Shown: piece by piece, positions 1-9,494 of the stretch
Numbering within the stretch: position 1 is the first letter of the stretch
How the letters are laid out: every line of letters begins with the position of its first letter
Source: an uncultured Bacilli bacterium
GTDB lineage: Bacteria; Bacillota_I; Bacilli_A; RF39; UBA660
DNA: 64,000 nucleotides
Assembly (NCBI GenBank): GCA_949425635.1
Contig: CASPWD010000001.1
Span: forward strand, 62,001 to 126,000
Direction of reading: 5' to 3'
Translations under genes and position numbers: made by a program
The notes under the pieces: generated by a model
The model's database searches: none
Told to the model about the DNA's origin: nothing
What the model saw: the letters and a program-made list of their open reading frames with translations, nothing else

Positions 1-1333
1 CATTCGCTTCATCATTACCTAAATCTCTTTCAGCAAGTTGTGCTTCGAATCTCTCTAATTGATCAATAGGATCATTTAATTCAGTATAAGCATTAGCAAA
101 TTCCTTACCGGCAATAAATAATTCAAATCTATCAACAAATCTAGGATCTTCTGGATTCTTTTTAGTTAATGGTGAAATCTCAAGTGGATGTCCATATAAG
201 AAGGTTGGTTGAATTAATGTTTCTTCTACATATTTTTCAAAGAATAAATTAATAATATGACCAACTGACTTTTCATGTTCTTGTACTTCAATATGATGTT
301 CTTCTGCTAATTTTAAAGCTTCTTCAACAGTCATTTCTTGTTTAAAATCAATACCAGTTTGTTCTTTAATAGCATCAGTCATACTAACTCTTCTCCATGG
401 ACCTTCAAGATTGATTTCATATCCACCAAAGTTAAAGTTCATCTTACCCATTACATCACGTGCTATAGTTTGATACATTCCTTCAGTTAAATTCATCATA
501 CCTTCTAAATCACTAAATGCCAAATAAGCTTCCATTAGAGTGAATTCTGGATTATGTTTAGGATCCATTCCTTCATTTCTAAATACTCTTCCTATTTCGT
601 AAACAGCTTCCATTCCACCTACTAATAATCTTTTTAAAGGTAACTCTAAAGCAATACGTAAATACATATCTAAATCTTGAGTATTATGATGAGTAACAAA
701 TGGACGAGCACTAGCTCCTGTTAACAATGTAGTTAAAATAGGAGTTTCAACTTCTGCAAATCCTTGACCATCCATATAATTTTGAATACATCTAATAATT
801 TTAGGTCTTAAGAAAGCAACTCTTCTTGATTCATCATTCATTATTAAATCAACATAACGTCTTCTATATCTTTCTTCAATATCTGTTAAACCATGGAACT
901 TTTCAGGAAGTGGTTTTAATGCCTTAACTAAGTGAGTATATTCTAAACACTTAATAGTAACTTCACCAGTCTTAGTTTTCATTACTTTACCACGAACACC
1001 AACTATATCACCAATATCGGCACTCTTAAATAATGTATAAGCTTCTTCTCCAATATCATTTATTGAAATATATATTTGAATAGAACCAGACTTATCTTTA
1101 ATTGTAAAGAATGAAGCTTTTCCCATTTTTCTTATAAACATAATTCTACCAGCAACAGTAGCTTCATCATCCATATTCTCAAAAGCATCATGTTCTACAT
1201 CAGCATACTTTTCTTTCAACTCTGCTGCATAAGCAGTTCTTTCGAATTTATGTCCGAAAGGATCCATTCCTAATTCTCTTATTTTTTCAGCTTTTTCTCT
1301 TCTTACCAATTCTTGTTCAGTAAATTCTCTCAT
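1..1333 (-). CDS. lysS: Lysyl-tRNA synthetase, class II (partial, C-terminus beyond window start)
   Basis: Minus-strand frame from ATG at 1333 (GGGAGATAATTATG) reads MREFTEQELVRREKAEKIRELGMDPFG...YRRRYVDLI...VETPIL...LRIALELPLKRLLVGG...YEIGRVFRNEGMDPKHNPEFTLMEAY, class II LysRS motifs. Open to the window edge; absent from the ORF track because it has no stop in the window. Confidence 0.95.
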   Translation of the reverse strand, partial: MREFTEQELVRREKAEKIRELGMDPFGHKFERTAYAAELKEKYADVEHDAFENMDDEATVAGRIMFIRKMGKASFFTIKDKSGSIQIYISINDIGEEAYTLFKSADIGDIVGVRGKVMKTKTGEVTIKCLEYTHLVKALKPLPEKFHGLTDIEERYRRRYVDLIMNDESRRVAFLRPKIIRCIQNYMDGQGFAEVETPILTTLLTGASARPFVTHHNTQDLDMYLRIALELPLKRLLVGGMEAVYEIGRVFRNEGMDPKHNPEFTLMEAYLAFSDLEGMMNLTEGMYQTIARDVMGKMNFNFGGYEINLEGPWRRVSMTDAIKEQTGIDFKQEMTVEEALKLAEEHHIEVQEHEKSVGHIINLFFEKYVEETLIQPTFLYGHPLEISPLTKKNPEDPRFVDRFELFIAGKEFANAYTELNDPIDQLERFEAQLAERDLGNDEAN

Positions 1334-1349
1334 AATTATCTCCCTTTCT

Positions 1350-1565
1350 CTAATAAAAAAAGTTATAGACTAAAGGGACGAAGAATTCTTTCGCGGTACC
1401 ACCCTTCTTTAATCTATAACTTGATTATCTCTTTATTTATAACGGTAATTAACCGGGCCGAAGCCACTCAAAGGTTTTTATTCATATTAGGCTTATTACT
1501 AACTCCCACCAACGTTAGCTCTCTTTAAATAGTTTCCAATACTACTCGTCCTTCTCACTGATTTA
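1350..1565 (-). promoter_or_regulatory. T-box leader (tRNA-sensing riboswitch), predicted lysine-specific, controlling lysS
   Basis: Minus strand contains the T-box antiterminator core GAAGGGTGGTACCGCG (1391-1409) inside competing stems AAGTTATAGATTAAAG...CTTTAGTCTATAACTTTTTTT (terminator 1354-1422). Stem-I-like AGAGAG...GGTGGGAG lies upstream, with an AAA-containing putative specifier region (GAATAAAAACC). Confidence 0.9.
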
Positions 1566-1610
1566 TGGACTTAATATACAATAGTTTTTTTTGTTTGTCA
1601 AATATTTACT

Positions 1611-2003
1611 TTAATTACAAGTATAACCTTGAATTTCCAATACTTCTCTTAACTCTGAAATCGTTATCTCTTGACCTGCATCAATTCCTATAAAGCTACC
1701 ATCTTCCATCTTAGTAATAAGTCTAATTCCACCATTAATACGTATAACTTGCATATATGGTTTAGACCTTTGAATCTCATTAATATAGCTTTGTATCTGT
1801 GACTGAGCTTCTTCTGGAAAAATCATATCAACAGTAAACTTCATATCCTTTATTTCTTTATCTTTAACTTTAATAACCAAATTAGAAGTTTTTTTCATAT
1901 CGGAAGAATCATCAATTGCTATACAAGTTAATTTTTTTGTACTAGTACATCCTGTCAAAAAGAACGTCATTATTAGTACTAAAACTATTCCTTTTTTTTT
2001 CAT
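1611..2003 (-). CDS. Small lipoprotein (hypothetical)
   Basis: MKKKGIVLVLIMTFFLTGCTS lipobox signal peptide. Confidence 0.75.
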   Translation of the reverse strand: MKKKGIVLVLIMTFFLTGCTSTKKLTCIAIDDSSDMKKTSNLVIKVKDKEIKDMKFTVDMIFPEEAQSQIQSYINEIQRSKPYMQVIRINGGIRLITKMEDGSFIGIDAGQEITISELREVLEIQGYTCN

Positions 2004-2015
2004 ATGTCTCCTCCT

Positions 2016-2453
2016 CTATTTTCTCAATGCTTCCATTATTCTATCTTCATCTGCAGCTCCCAAAATAGTATCTTTTATACTACCATCTTCAAATACCATT
2101 ATCGTAGGAGTTGCTTGTATACCATATCTAGCAACTATCTTTTCGCTTTCCTTATCATCAATATCCATTGTTACTATTTTTATATCTTCATTATTCTTTG
2201 CAATGTTTATCAAAGTAGTTAACATAGCTACACAAGGTGGACAAGATTTTGAAGAAAAATCCACAATAACAGGTTTTTCTGAGTCTAAAACCTCCTCCGA
2301 AAAATTAATATCATTAACTTTAATTATTCCTACATTAGATGCTTCTTCTTGAGCTTCTTCACTACTCTTATTAAAGTAATAAAATCCCGTTAACGCACAT
2401 AATGCAATTACAAAAACTCCAATTTCAATTATTAATTTTACTTTCTTATTCAT
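2016..2453 (-). CDS. Membrane-anchored thioredoxin-family protein
   Basis: N-terminal TM; VIVDFSSKSCPPCVAM (CPPC) and YGIQATPTIMVFEDG cis-Pro motif. Confidence 0.9.
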   Translation of the reverse strand: MNKKVKLIIEIGVFVIALCALTGFYYFNKSSEEAQEEASNVGIIKVNDINFSEEVLDSEKPVIVDFSSKSCPPCVAMLTTLINIAKNNEDIKIVTMDIDDKESEKIVARYGIQATPTIMVFEDGSIKDTILGAADEDRIMEALRK

Positions 2454-2463
2454 ACTATACCTC

Positions 2464-3117
2464 CTATTTTACTAATCCAATAATACCTAAAATAATATTC
2501 CATAATCCACTTAAAATTAAAATACTACCAGATATTTTATTTATAATATTATAATGTTTCTTTATAAAATCAAAAGTCGTCTTCATTTTTTCTAAAAATA
2601 AAGTTGTTACAATAAAAGGAATTGCTAAACCTAAAGAATACAGCAATAGTAATATAGCTCCTTTAAATACACTACCCATTGTACTTGCTAATATTAATGC
2701 TGAAGACAAAAATGCTCCAACACAGGGTGTCCATGACAAAGAAAAAATCATTCCAAATAACACTGATGTAACAAAATTCAAATTCTTTTTATCTTGATTA
2801 ATTCCTTTCGTCTTATTTAAAAACTTAATAAATATTACACCAATATAATTTAAACCAATCACCAACAAAAACAATCCAAATAAAATATTTACGTAATTTG
2901 CATATTGATGAATAAACTTACCAAAAGTTCCAGCAAAAACTCCTAAAAGAATAAAAACGATACTAAATCCACAAACAAATCCAATTGAATTTATAAGAGA
3001 CTTCTTAGTACTTTTACTTTCAGTTGCAAAATAAGAAATATATATAGGTATAACTGGTAAAACACATGGTGAAATAAAAGATGCAATACCTTCAACAAAC
3101 GTAATTAAATACTCCAT
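2464..3117 (-). CDS. CcdA/DsbD-type transmembrane thiol-disulfide carrier
   Basis: SFISPCVLPVIPIYISYFA and SLSWTPCVGAFLSSAL paired Cys motifs, six TM-like segments; adjacent to the thioredoxin gene. Confidence 0.9.
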   Translation of the reverse strand: MEYLITFVEGIASFISPCVLPVIPIYISYFATESKSTKKSLINSIGFVCGFSIVFILLGVFAGTFGKFIHQYANYVNILFGLFLLVIGLNYIGVIFIKFLNKTKGINQDKKNLNFVTSVLFGMIFSLSWTPCVGAFLSSALILASTMGSVFKGAILLLLYSLGLAIPFIVTTLFLEKMKTTFDFIKKHYNIINKISGSILILSGLWNIILGIIGLVK

Positions 3118-3192
3118 TCAATACCTCCATTTTCTATATATAAAGTGTAACACTAAAAAACTAATTGTTCAATAACGTTCTAAATACTAAAA

Positions 3193-3220
3193 AAATAAGC
3201 CCACGCATTATGGACTTACT
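3193..3220 (-). terminator. Rho-independent terminator
   Basis: Minus strand TAAGTCCAtaatgcgTGGGCTTA followed by TTTTTTT. Confidence 0.6.
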
Positions 3221-3240
3221 CTATTATATAAATCTAAATA

Positions 3241-4188
3241 TTATTTTTCCATTCTTAAAATCATCAATTTATTATGATTTTCTTCTTTTTCTAATTCTGG
3301 TTTTAATTCTTTCATTAATCTTACTAATTCTTTAACCATCTCTACAGTTTGATCTTCACCATTATATATTCTTAAAAAATCATCTGGAATTTCTGTTGCA
3401 AATCCATATTGTCCAATTATTTCTTTTACATCGCCTTCTGTATATTGACGTCCAAATGGCCAAGGATCTCTTAAAGAGCCATCAAAACCTCTAGCAAAAG
3501 CTTTAGTATATTTAACTACTTCTCTTTCTCTTATCAAGTTATATGAACCTTTACTCAAGAACTCTACTAATCCATAATCTTTAATAGCACTAATATCGTA
3601 GCCTATCTCTCCTTCTTCAAAAGCTGTCTTACTAAAATATCTTGCTCTTCTAGGCAATAAACCTGGTCTTTCTTTTCTCTTACTATATTGTTCATCTATA
3701 TAAGCTCTATCAATTAATTTTGTATGAAAACTATAAATTGGTGCTCGACCATTATGTTCTCTATACATTTGCTGATAATTTATTTCACACATTGTATCTG
3801 TTTCTCTATCATACTGTAAAAATCTTACTACACCTGTATAATCATCTTCATCAGGTTGTGATAATTCATTTATTACCAATGAACTCTCTTTACCATTTCC
3901 TACAAAGCAAAGAGCAGAATCAAATACTACAGAATAATCTTTTTTGCCAACAGCATATAACTCTTCATTTTCATCTACAGAAAACATTGTATATTTACCT
4001 TCATGATTTATAAACATACACTTTTCGCCATTTCTTACAATAAATCCAAGATTTTTTCCCTCCAAAGTAGCAAAAACAGCTAAATCATTATCTCCAAATA
4101 CACTATAAACTAACTCCATTATATTAGAAAGATTACTTAATACTTCCTCATCACAATTAATTATTTTCATGATTTTCACCACTTCCAA
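3241..4188 (-). CDS. Hypothetical protein, tandem paralogue of the upstream gene
   Basis: Shares C-terminal FG/CRQY..E.(V/M)(K/E)E(I/M)...(Y/S)GF...(I)YNG(E/N)D.T pattern with 4157-5134. Start more likely at the internal ATG (~4170, MKIINCDEE). Confidence 0.65.
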   Translation of the reverse strand: MEVVKIMKIINCDEEVLSNLSNIMELVYSVFGDNDLAVFATLEGKNLGFIVRNGEKCMFINHEGKYTMFSVDENEELYAVGKKDYSVVFDSALCFVGNGKESSLVINELSQPDEDDYTGVVRFLQYDRETDTMCEINYQQMYREHNGRAPIYSFHTKLIDRAYIDEQYSKRKERPGLLPRRARYFSKTAFEEGEIGYDISAIKDYGLVEFLSKGSYNLIREREVVKYTKAFARGFDGSLRDPWPFGRQYTEGDVKEIIGQYGFATEIPDDFLRIYNGEDQTVEMVKELVRLMKELKPELEKEENHNKLMILRMEK

Positions 4189-5134
4189 AACCGATTTCTA
4201 ATTCCAATTTTTTACAATCAACATCTTCATAATCTTTTCTTATATCTCGCATAATTGCAGCAAGTTCTCTACACATAGCTAAAGTACTATCATTACCATT
4301 ATGAATATCCATTATTTCTTTAGAAACCCTTGGTTTAAAGCCACTTCTTGTTAACATTTCTTCCATTTGTTCTTGTGAATATTGTTTACAGAAAGGGAAA
4401 CCAGTAATAGCATTACCATCTTTAGTTACAAACAATATTTTAAAATATTTAGTAGTCCTATCTCCTCTTTGTAAAGAATAGGAACTACCCAAAGATCCTG
4501 AATTACCATAATCTCTTACAGTCGCTAAACCATGCAAGAAAGGTTCAACTTCACTATCAAAAGTACGACTAATGTAACTTGTACTCTTGGCTTTTTTACC
4601 TTTTTCTTGACTAGCTAGTAATCTCTCTTCAATTTGAATAGAAAAAGGTGTTTTAACTCTATTTTCATAAACAATCTTATTTTTTTCAAAATGCATTTGA
4701 TTGAATGTCATAATTACTCTAATATCTTTATCTCCGTCATATTGTGCATAAACAATACTACCATCTAAACCATCGTAATCTGGAACTTCACGTTTTCTAA
4801 CTGACAAAGACTCAGCATGTTTTTCATCTCTATACTTTAATAAAGTCTGGCCATCACAAAAACTAGCTTCAAAATCCTCATAACCAACTTGTGTAACATT
4901 ATGTTCTTTATCTGTTGTAAACATATCATAACTGATTGTACCATCTTCATTTAATGTATAGAGTGTATATAAATTATATTCTTCCTCTTCAACTAAATGT
5001 AATAACTTTTCTTTACCATCAATAAACACCTTAAAATATTCACCTGTAAAATCACCTAATAAATCTCTAGCGACTAAAAAAGCTTTAGTATATCTAGGTA
5101 CATCTTCTTCCATTAATTCTTTAATTTCTATCAT
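4157..5134 (-). CDS. Hypothetical protein, tandem paralogue of 3241-4188
   Basis: FPFCKQYSQEQMEEMLTRSGFKPRVSKEIMDIHNGNDSTLAMCRELAAIMRDI matches PWPFGRQYTEGDVKEIIGQYGFATEIPDDFLRIYNGEDQTVEMVKELVRLMKEL in the neighbour. Confidence 0.65.
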   Translation of the reverse strand: MIEIKELMEEDVPRYTKAFLVARDLLGDFTGEYFKVFIDGKEKLLHLVEEEEYNLYTLYTLNEDGTISYDMFTTDKEHNVTQVGYEDFEASFCDGQTLLKYRDEKHAESLSVRKREVPDYDGLDGSIVYAQYDGDKDIRVIMTFNQMHFEKNKIVYENRVKTPFSIQIEERLLASQEKGKKAKSTSYISRTFDSEVEPFLHGLATVRDYGNSGSLGSSYSLQRGDRTTKYFKILFVTKDGNAITGFPFCKQYSQEQMEEMLTRSGFKPRVSKEIMDIHNGNDSTLAMCRELAAIMRDIRKDYEDVDCKKLELEIGFGSGENHENN

Positions 5135-5194
5135 ACTTACTCCACCTTTAATTGTTTGACATTTATTATAAACATATTTTTTTATTTACACAAG

Positions 5195-5219
5195 AAAAAA
5201 AGCAGTAATCTGCTTTTTA
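5195..5219 (-). terminator. Rho-independent terminator
   Basis: AAAAGCAGattaCTGCTTTTTTT on the minus strand. Confidence 0.65.
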
Positions 5220-5237
5220 CATCTTATTATATAAATT

Positions 5238-6020
5238 TTATTCCCAATCATGAATATAAACTTTATACTTACTCACTTGCTTAAAATAAATCTCATCATT
5301 ATTTATAACATATTCATTTTCATATAAATATACATAATTTGGATAATAATCATAAATAACATAATCTAAGTTAGGAGCAACAACAAAACTATATATTTTA
5401 TTATTTTCTACCTTAGTAGTAACATAGCCATCATTAATTGTAAATCTAGAATCTTTATAAAAATATTTACTTTTTATATCATTTTGATTTTCATCATCAA
5501 AACTCATTACTTTGCCTCTAAAATAATTATTGTTATCTTCAAATTCATAATTAAAATAATTTAACTCTTCGTCAAAAGGTTTATGAGTTAAAACCTTTCC
5601 ATCTTCGTTAAATATCATCAACATATTAACAAATCGAATCCCTAAATAAGTTTTTGAATCTGCACCTTTAATAAAATAAAAATCTTTAGTACTTAAAGAA
5701 TAATCATCTTTATTTTTAAAGTAGTCAAATTCTTCCGAAGTAATATTTTCCTTTACTTCATTCCCATCAAAAGACAAAGTAAAAAGTTTTTCGTTATCAT
5801 TTACTTGAGGAGTTAACCTGACCTTATGATTTTTATTGTTAATTACAACATCATATTCTACTGATTTGTAACCATCTATAATTTTCTCATTCACTAAATT
5901 AATACTATTTATATCACCAGTAAATGAATAGCTATTTTCACTTTTTTCATAAACAACAAAACCTAACATAACTATAAAAATCATAGCTATTAAATAAGTC
6001 ATTAATTCTTTCTTTTTCAT
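5238..6020 (-). CDS. Membrane-anchored hypothetical protein
   Basis: N-terminal TM helix, soluble extracytoplasmic domain. Confidence 0.6.
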   Translation of the reverse strand: MKKKELMTYLIAMIFIVMLGFVVYEKSENSYSFTGDINSINLVNEKIIDGYKSVEYDVVINNKNHKVRLTPQVNDNEKLFTLSFDGNEVKENITSEEFDYFKNKDDYSLSTKDFYFIKGADSKTYLGIRFVNMLMIFNEDGKVLTHKPFDEELNYFNYEFEDNNNYFRGKVMSFDDENQNDIKSKYFYKDSRFTINDGYVTTKVENNKIYSFVVAPNLDYVIYDYYPNYVYLYENEYVINNDEIYFKQVSKYKVYIHDWE

Positions 6021-6034
6021 AACATCACACCTTA

Positions 6035-7057
6035 TTAAAGCGAAGCCTCTGTATTCCAGAACACCTCATATGTATTAATTTTTTTTAAATTAATTACATT
6101 ATCTTTTATTGTAAGTTCATATTCAATTGCATCAAAATTTTTATCGCTTTCTTCTTTACATGAAGTAAATAAGTATTTTATTTTACCATTATCGATAACA
6201 AGGAGACGTTTTGTAAACTCTTCTTCACCCTTAAATTTCTTAGATTTATAACCAAATTGAGTAGAATACTCATCCATACTTACAAAATCATAATTTGAAT
6301 CAAATACTATAAATGATTGTTTATTTTCACCATTTATATTAAACGACAAAATGTCACCATTACTATTCAAAATAAAACCATCAATACGATATCCAATCCC
6401 ATTTATAAAAGTAACCTTCTCCATAAACATATATTCTTTACCATCTTCATCTTTAAAAAAGGTTAAATATTTAGGACTAAAAACAGCATCATCAAGTATT
6501 TCTATCATTCTATCAATTGAATCAATATTATCATAATCTTGTAAAATAGAATCCTCATCAATCACTTTACCGCCTAAAGTTAACTTATAACCGATTTTTC
6601 CATTGCTCAAAATATAACTAGCTACAAGTTCCTTAGTAACTCCATTCATCGTTAATTTATATTTATTTATTAACTCATTACTATTCTTTATTGTATCTCC
6701 AACAGCAATATGTGCAGTATCGATTACATAATCATCCTCAACATAGTTATCATATTTAGAAGCTTTACTAAAACCTTCTATTGTAGGAATTGTATCACTA
6801 ACATTATTACTTACATTATCTTCCTTATCAACATTTTTATCATTTTCTTCATTAGACTCCAATTGCTTATCATCACTATCCAAGTTATCTTCAATCTTAT
6901 TTTCAGACCTTTTATCTTCGCTTGTTAAATTTGAAACATATGTATTTAAACCAATTGCTCCAACGGAAATTCCTAAAACTAAAACAGCGCTTAGGATTCC
7001 AATAACTAACTTATGACTTAAACAAAAATTTTTTATTTTCTCTAACATACAACTCAC
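6035..7057 (-). CDS. Membrane-anchored hypothetical protein with acidic linker
   Basis: N-terminal TM followed by a D/E/N-rich low-complexity linker and an extracytoplasmic domain. Confidence 0.6.
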   Translation of the reverse strand: MSCMLEKIKNFCLSHKLVIGILSAVLVLGISVGAIGLNTYVSNLTSEDKRSENKIEDNLDSDDKQLESNEENDKNVDKEDNVSNNVSDTIPTIEGFSKASKYDNYVEDDYVIDTAHIAVGDTIKNSNELINKYKLTMNGVTKELVASYILSNGKIGYKLTLGGKVIDEDSILQDYDNIDSIDRMIEILDDAVFSPKYLTFFKDEDGKEYMFMEKVTFINGIGYRIDGFILNSNGDILSFNINGENKQSFIVFDSNYDFVSMDEYSTQFGYKSKKFKGEEEFTKRLLVIDNGKIKYLFTSCKEESDKNFDAIEYELTIKDNVINLKKINTYEVFWNTEASL

Positions 7058-7160
7058 CTATTTTAATTTTAACATATCATTTAATAAAAACATATTTTAA
7101 TAAACAATGAACTTTACACAACAAAAAAAGCAGGACATCATCCCACTTTCTTTAAAACAA

Positions 7161-8972
7161 CTATTTTCTATTTAATCTATATCTTTCATCTGGATCAAGA
7201 ATTTTCTTTCTTAATCTAATAGCACTTGGAGTAACTTCTACTAATTCATCATCTTGAATAAACTCTAAAGCTTCTTCTAAACTAAATGTCTTAGGTCTAA
7301 CAAGTGCTATTGCATCATCAGATCCACTAGCACGTGTATTAGTTAATTGTTTATTCTTACATGGATTAACATTTAAATCATTATCTCTGTTATTAATACC
7401 AATAATTTGGCCAACATAAACTTCTTCAGCAGGTCCAATAATCATTGTTCCTCTATCTTGTAAGTTAAATAATGAGAATCCTAATGATTTACCATTTTCC
7501 ATAGAAACTAGAACACCATTCTTACGTCCAACAATCTCACCAACATATGGTTTATAATCTTCAAAACTACGAACCATAACTCCTTCACCCTTAGTATTAG
7601 TTATAAATGCACTTCTATAACCAATTAATCCACGAGTAGGAGCACTAAACTCTAAATGAACATAATCATTTTCATCGTTATTAACAACTTCAAGCATAGC
7701 TTTTCTCTCTTGTAAGTCATTAATGATAGTTCCAGAATACTCTGATGGACAGTTAACAATAACTTTTTCAAATGGTTCACATTTCTTACCATCAATTTCT
7801 TTATATAATACTTGAGGTTTAGAAACACTTAATTCATAACCTTCTCTTCTCATATTTTCAAGTAATATTGATAAGTGTAATTCACCTCTACCAGATACTT
7901 TGTATCCATCTGAACCAGGTAAATCTTCTACTTCTAATCCTACGTTAGTTTCAAGTTCCTTTTCTAATCTATCTTTTAAATGTCTACTAGTTAAGAATTT
8001 ACTTGTCTTATCTTTACCAGCAAATGGACTTGAGTTAACTAAGAAATCCATACTTAATGTAGGTCTTTCAATAGTAATAGGTTCCATTGGATCAACATGA
8101 TCTTTATCACATACAGTATCACCAATAGAAATATCAGGACAACCTGCAAATGTTACGATATCACCATAATAAGCAACATCTTTTTCCACTCTCTTAATTC
8201 CTTCTTCAACAAATAACTTAGAAATTCTAAAACTAGTTACACTTCCATCATTTCTTGATAAAGCAACAGTCTGTCCATTTTTAATAGCACCCTTAGTAAC
8301 ACGTCCTATACCTAATCTTCCAATAAATGAATCATAGTCTAATGAACTAACTTGTAATTGTAAAGGATCTGTCTCATTTCCTTCATAAGCACTACATTGA
8401 TTTAACACAGTCTTAAGTAATGGTTCAATTGTAGTACTTTCTTCATCTAATGATAATTTAGCAATACCTTCTCTAGCAATACCATATACGATTGGGAAAT
8501 CTAATTGTTCGTCAGTAGCATTTAATTCCATAAATAAATCAAATGTCATATCAACAACTTCTTGAGGTCTTGCATCCTTTTTATCAATCTTATTAATAAA
8601 TAATATTGGTCTTAAATTTTGTTCTAATGCCTTCTTTAAAACGAATCTAGTTTGAGGCATTGGTCCTTCTGCTGCATCAACAAGTAATATTACAGTATCA
8701 ACAGTTTTCATAATACGTTCAACTTCTGATGAGAAATCAGCATGGCCTGGTGTATCTACGATATTAATCTTATAATCATTATATCTGATTGCACAGTTCT
8801 TAGAATAGATTGTAATACCTCTTTCTTTTTCGATATCATCACTATCCATAACTCTTTCAACGATTTCTTCGTTAGCTCTAAAAACACCGTTTTGTTCAAG
8901 TAATGCATCTACTAAAGTACTCTTACCAGCATCAACGTGTGCCACTACAGCTATATTAATAATTTTATCCAT
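7161..8972 (-). CDS. typA: TypA/BipA ribosome-associated GTPase
   Basis: [32 protein letters not shown]; start set at ATG 8972 behind GGGGAAAGTTAT rather than the ORF-track start at 9020. Confidence 0.95.
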   Translation of the reverse strand: MDKIINIAVVAHVDAGKSTLVDALLEQNGVFRANEEIVERVMDSDDIEKERGITIYSKNCAIRYNDYKINIVDTPGHADFSSEVERIMKTVDTVILLVDAAEGPMPQTRFVLKKALEQNLRPILFINKIDKKDARPQEVVDMTFDLFMELNATDEQLDFPIVYGIAREGIAKLSLDEESTTIEPLLKTVLNQCSAYEGNETDPLQLQVSSLDYDSFIGRLGIGRVTKGAIKNGQTVALSRNDGSVTSFRISKLFVEEGIKRVEKDVAYYGDIVTFAGCPDISIGDTVCDKDHVDPMEPITIERPTLSMDFLVNSSPFAGKDKTSKFLTSRHLKDRLEKELETNVGLEVEDLPGSDGYKVSGRGELHLSILLENMRREGYELSVSKPQVLYKEIDGKKCEPFEKVIVNCPSEYSGTIINDLQERKAMLEVVNNDENDYVHLEFSAPTRGLIGYRSAFITNTKGEGVMVRSFEDYKPYVGEIVGRKNGVLVSMENGKSLGFSLFNLQDRGTMIIGPAEEVYVGQIIGINNRDNDLNVNPCKNKQLTNTRASGSDDAIALVRPKTFSLEEALEFIQDDELVEVTPSAIRLRKKILDPDERYRLNRK

Positions 8973-9060
8973 ATAACTTTCCCCACTTCTTTTAATAAAA
9001 TCCAAAGTAAACTTTAACACAAAATAGGCTAAATGACAAGTTTTACTTGAATCTAACAGA

Positions 9061-9086
9061 AAAAAGACGATTTAAAAATCATCTTC
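9061..9086 (-). terminator. Rho-independent terminator
   Basis: AAGATGATttttaaATCGTCTTTTTTC on the minus strand. Confidence 0.55.
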
Positions 9087-9494
9087 TTAATTACTTTTAG
9101 TTTTTGGAAGTTCAATTTCTTCAACGTCTGTATCTTTAGATTTATTCTTATTTACTACAACTTTCTTAGGTTCTTCCCCTTTAACTTGTTCCTCAAATGC
9201 CTTTATATCATCAAATCTTTTATTAAATAAATACATAAAAGCCCAAATACAACAACCATATCCTACTATTTTAAATAAACATTCAAATAACATTGATGTT
9301 ACACCATTAAAAGATGTAAATGCTGTTATAAAACTTCTTATAATATCTCTCAAAATTGATGCAGGTATATATGCAAATGCAGCTAAAAGAAGAATACATA
9401 TTAAAATAATTGTATTAATAAGTAAATCTTTAAAATTTACTTTCATTAAATAATCTACATACTCTTTTAAATTCTTTATAAATTCCTTTATCAT
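9087..9494 (-). CDS. Small membrane protein, coupled to the large upstream gene
   Basis: Two to three TM segments, charged C-terminus; its start overlaps the end of the 9491-12646 gene. Confidence 0.6.
   Translation of the reverse strand: MIKEFIKNLKEYVDYLMKVNFKDLLINTIILICILLLAAFAYIPASILRDIIRSFITAFTSFNGVTSMLFECLFKIVGYGCCIWAFMYLFNKRFDDIKAFEEQVKGEEPKKVVVNKNKSKDTDVEEIELPKTKSN

Noticed and set aside
1313-1528. Plus-strand 71-aa ORF over the lysS leader
   Set aside because: Covers the lysS start and T-box structure; the codons reflect the RNA element.
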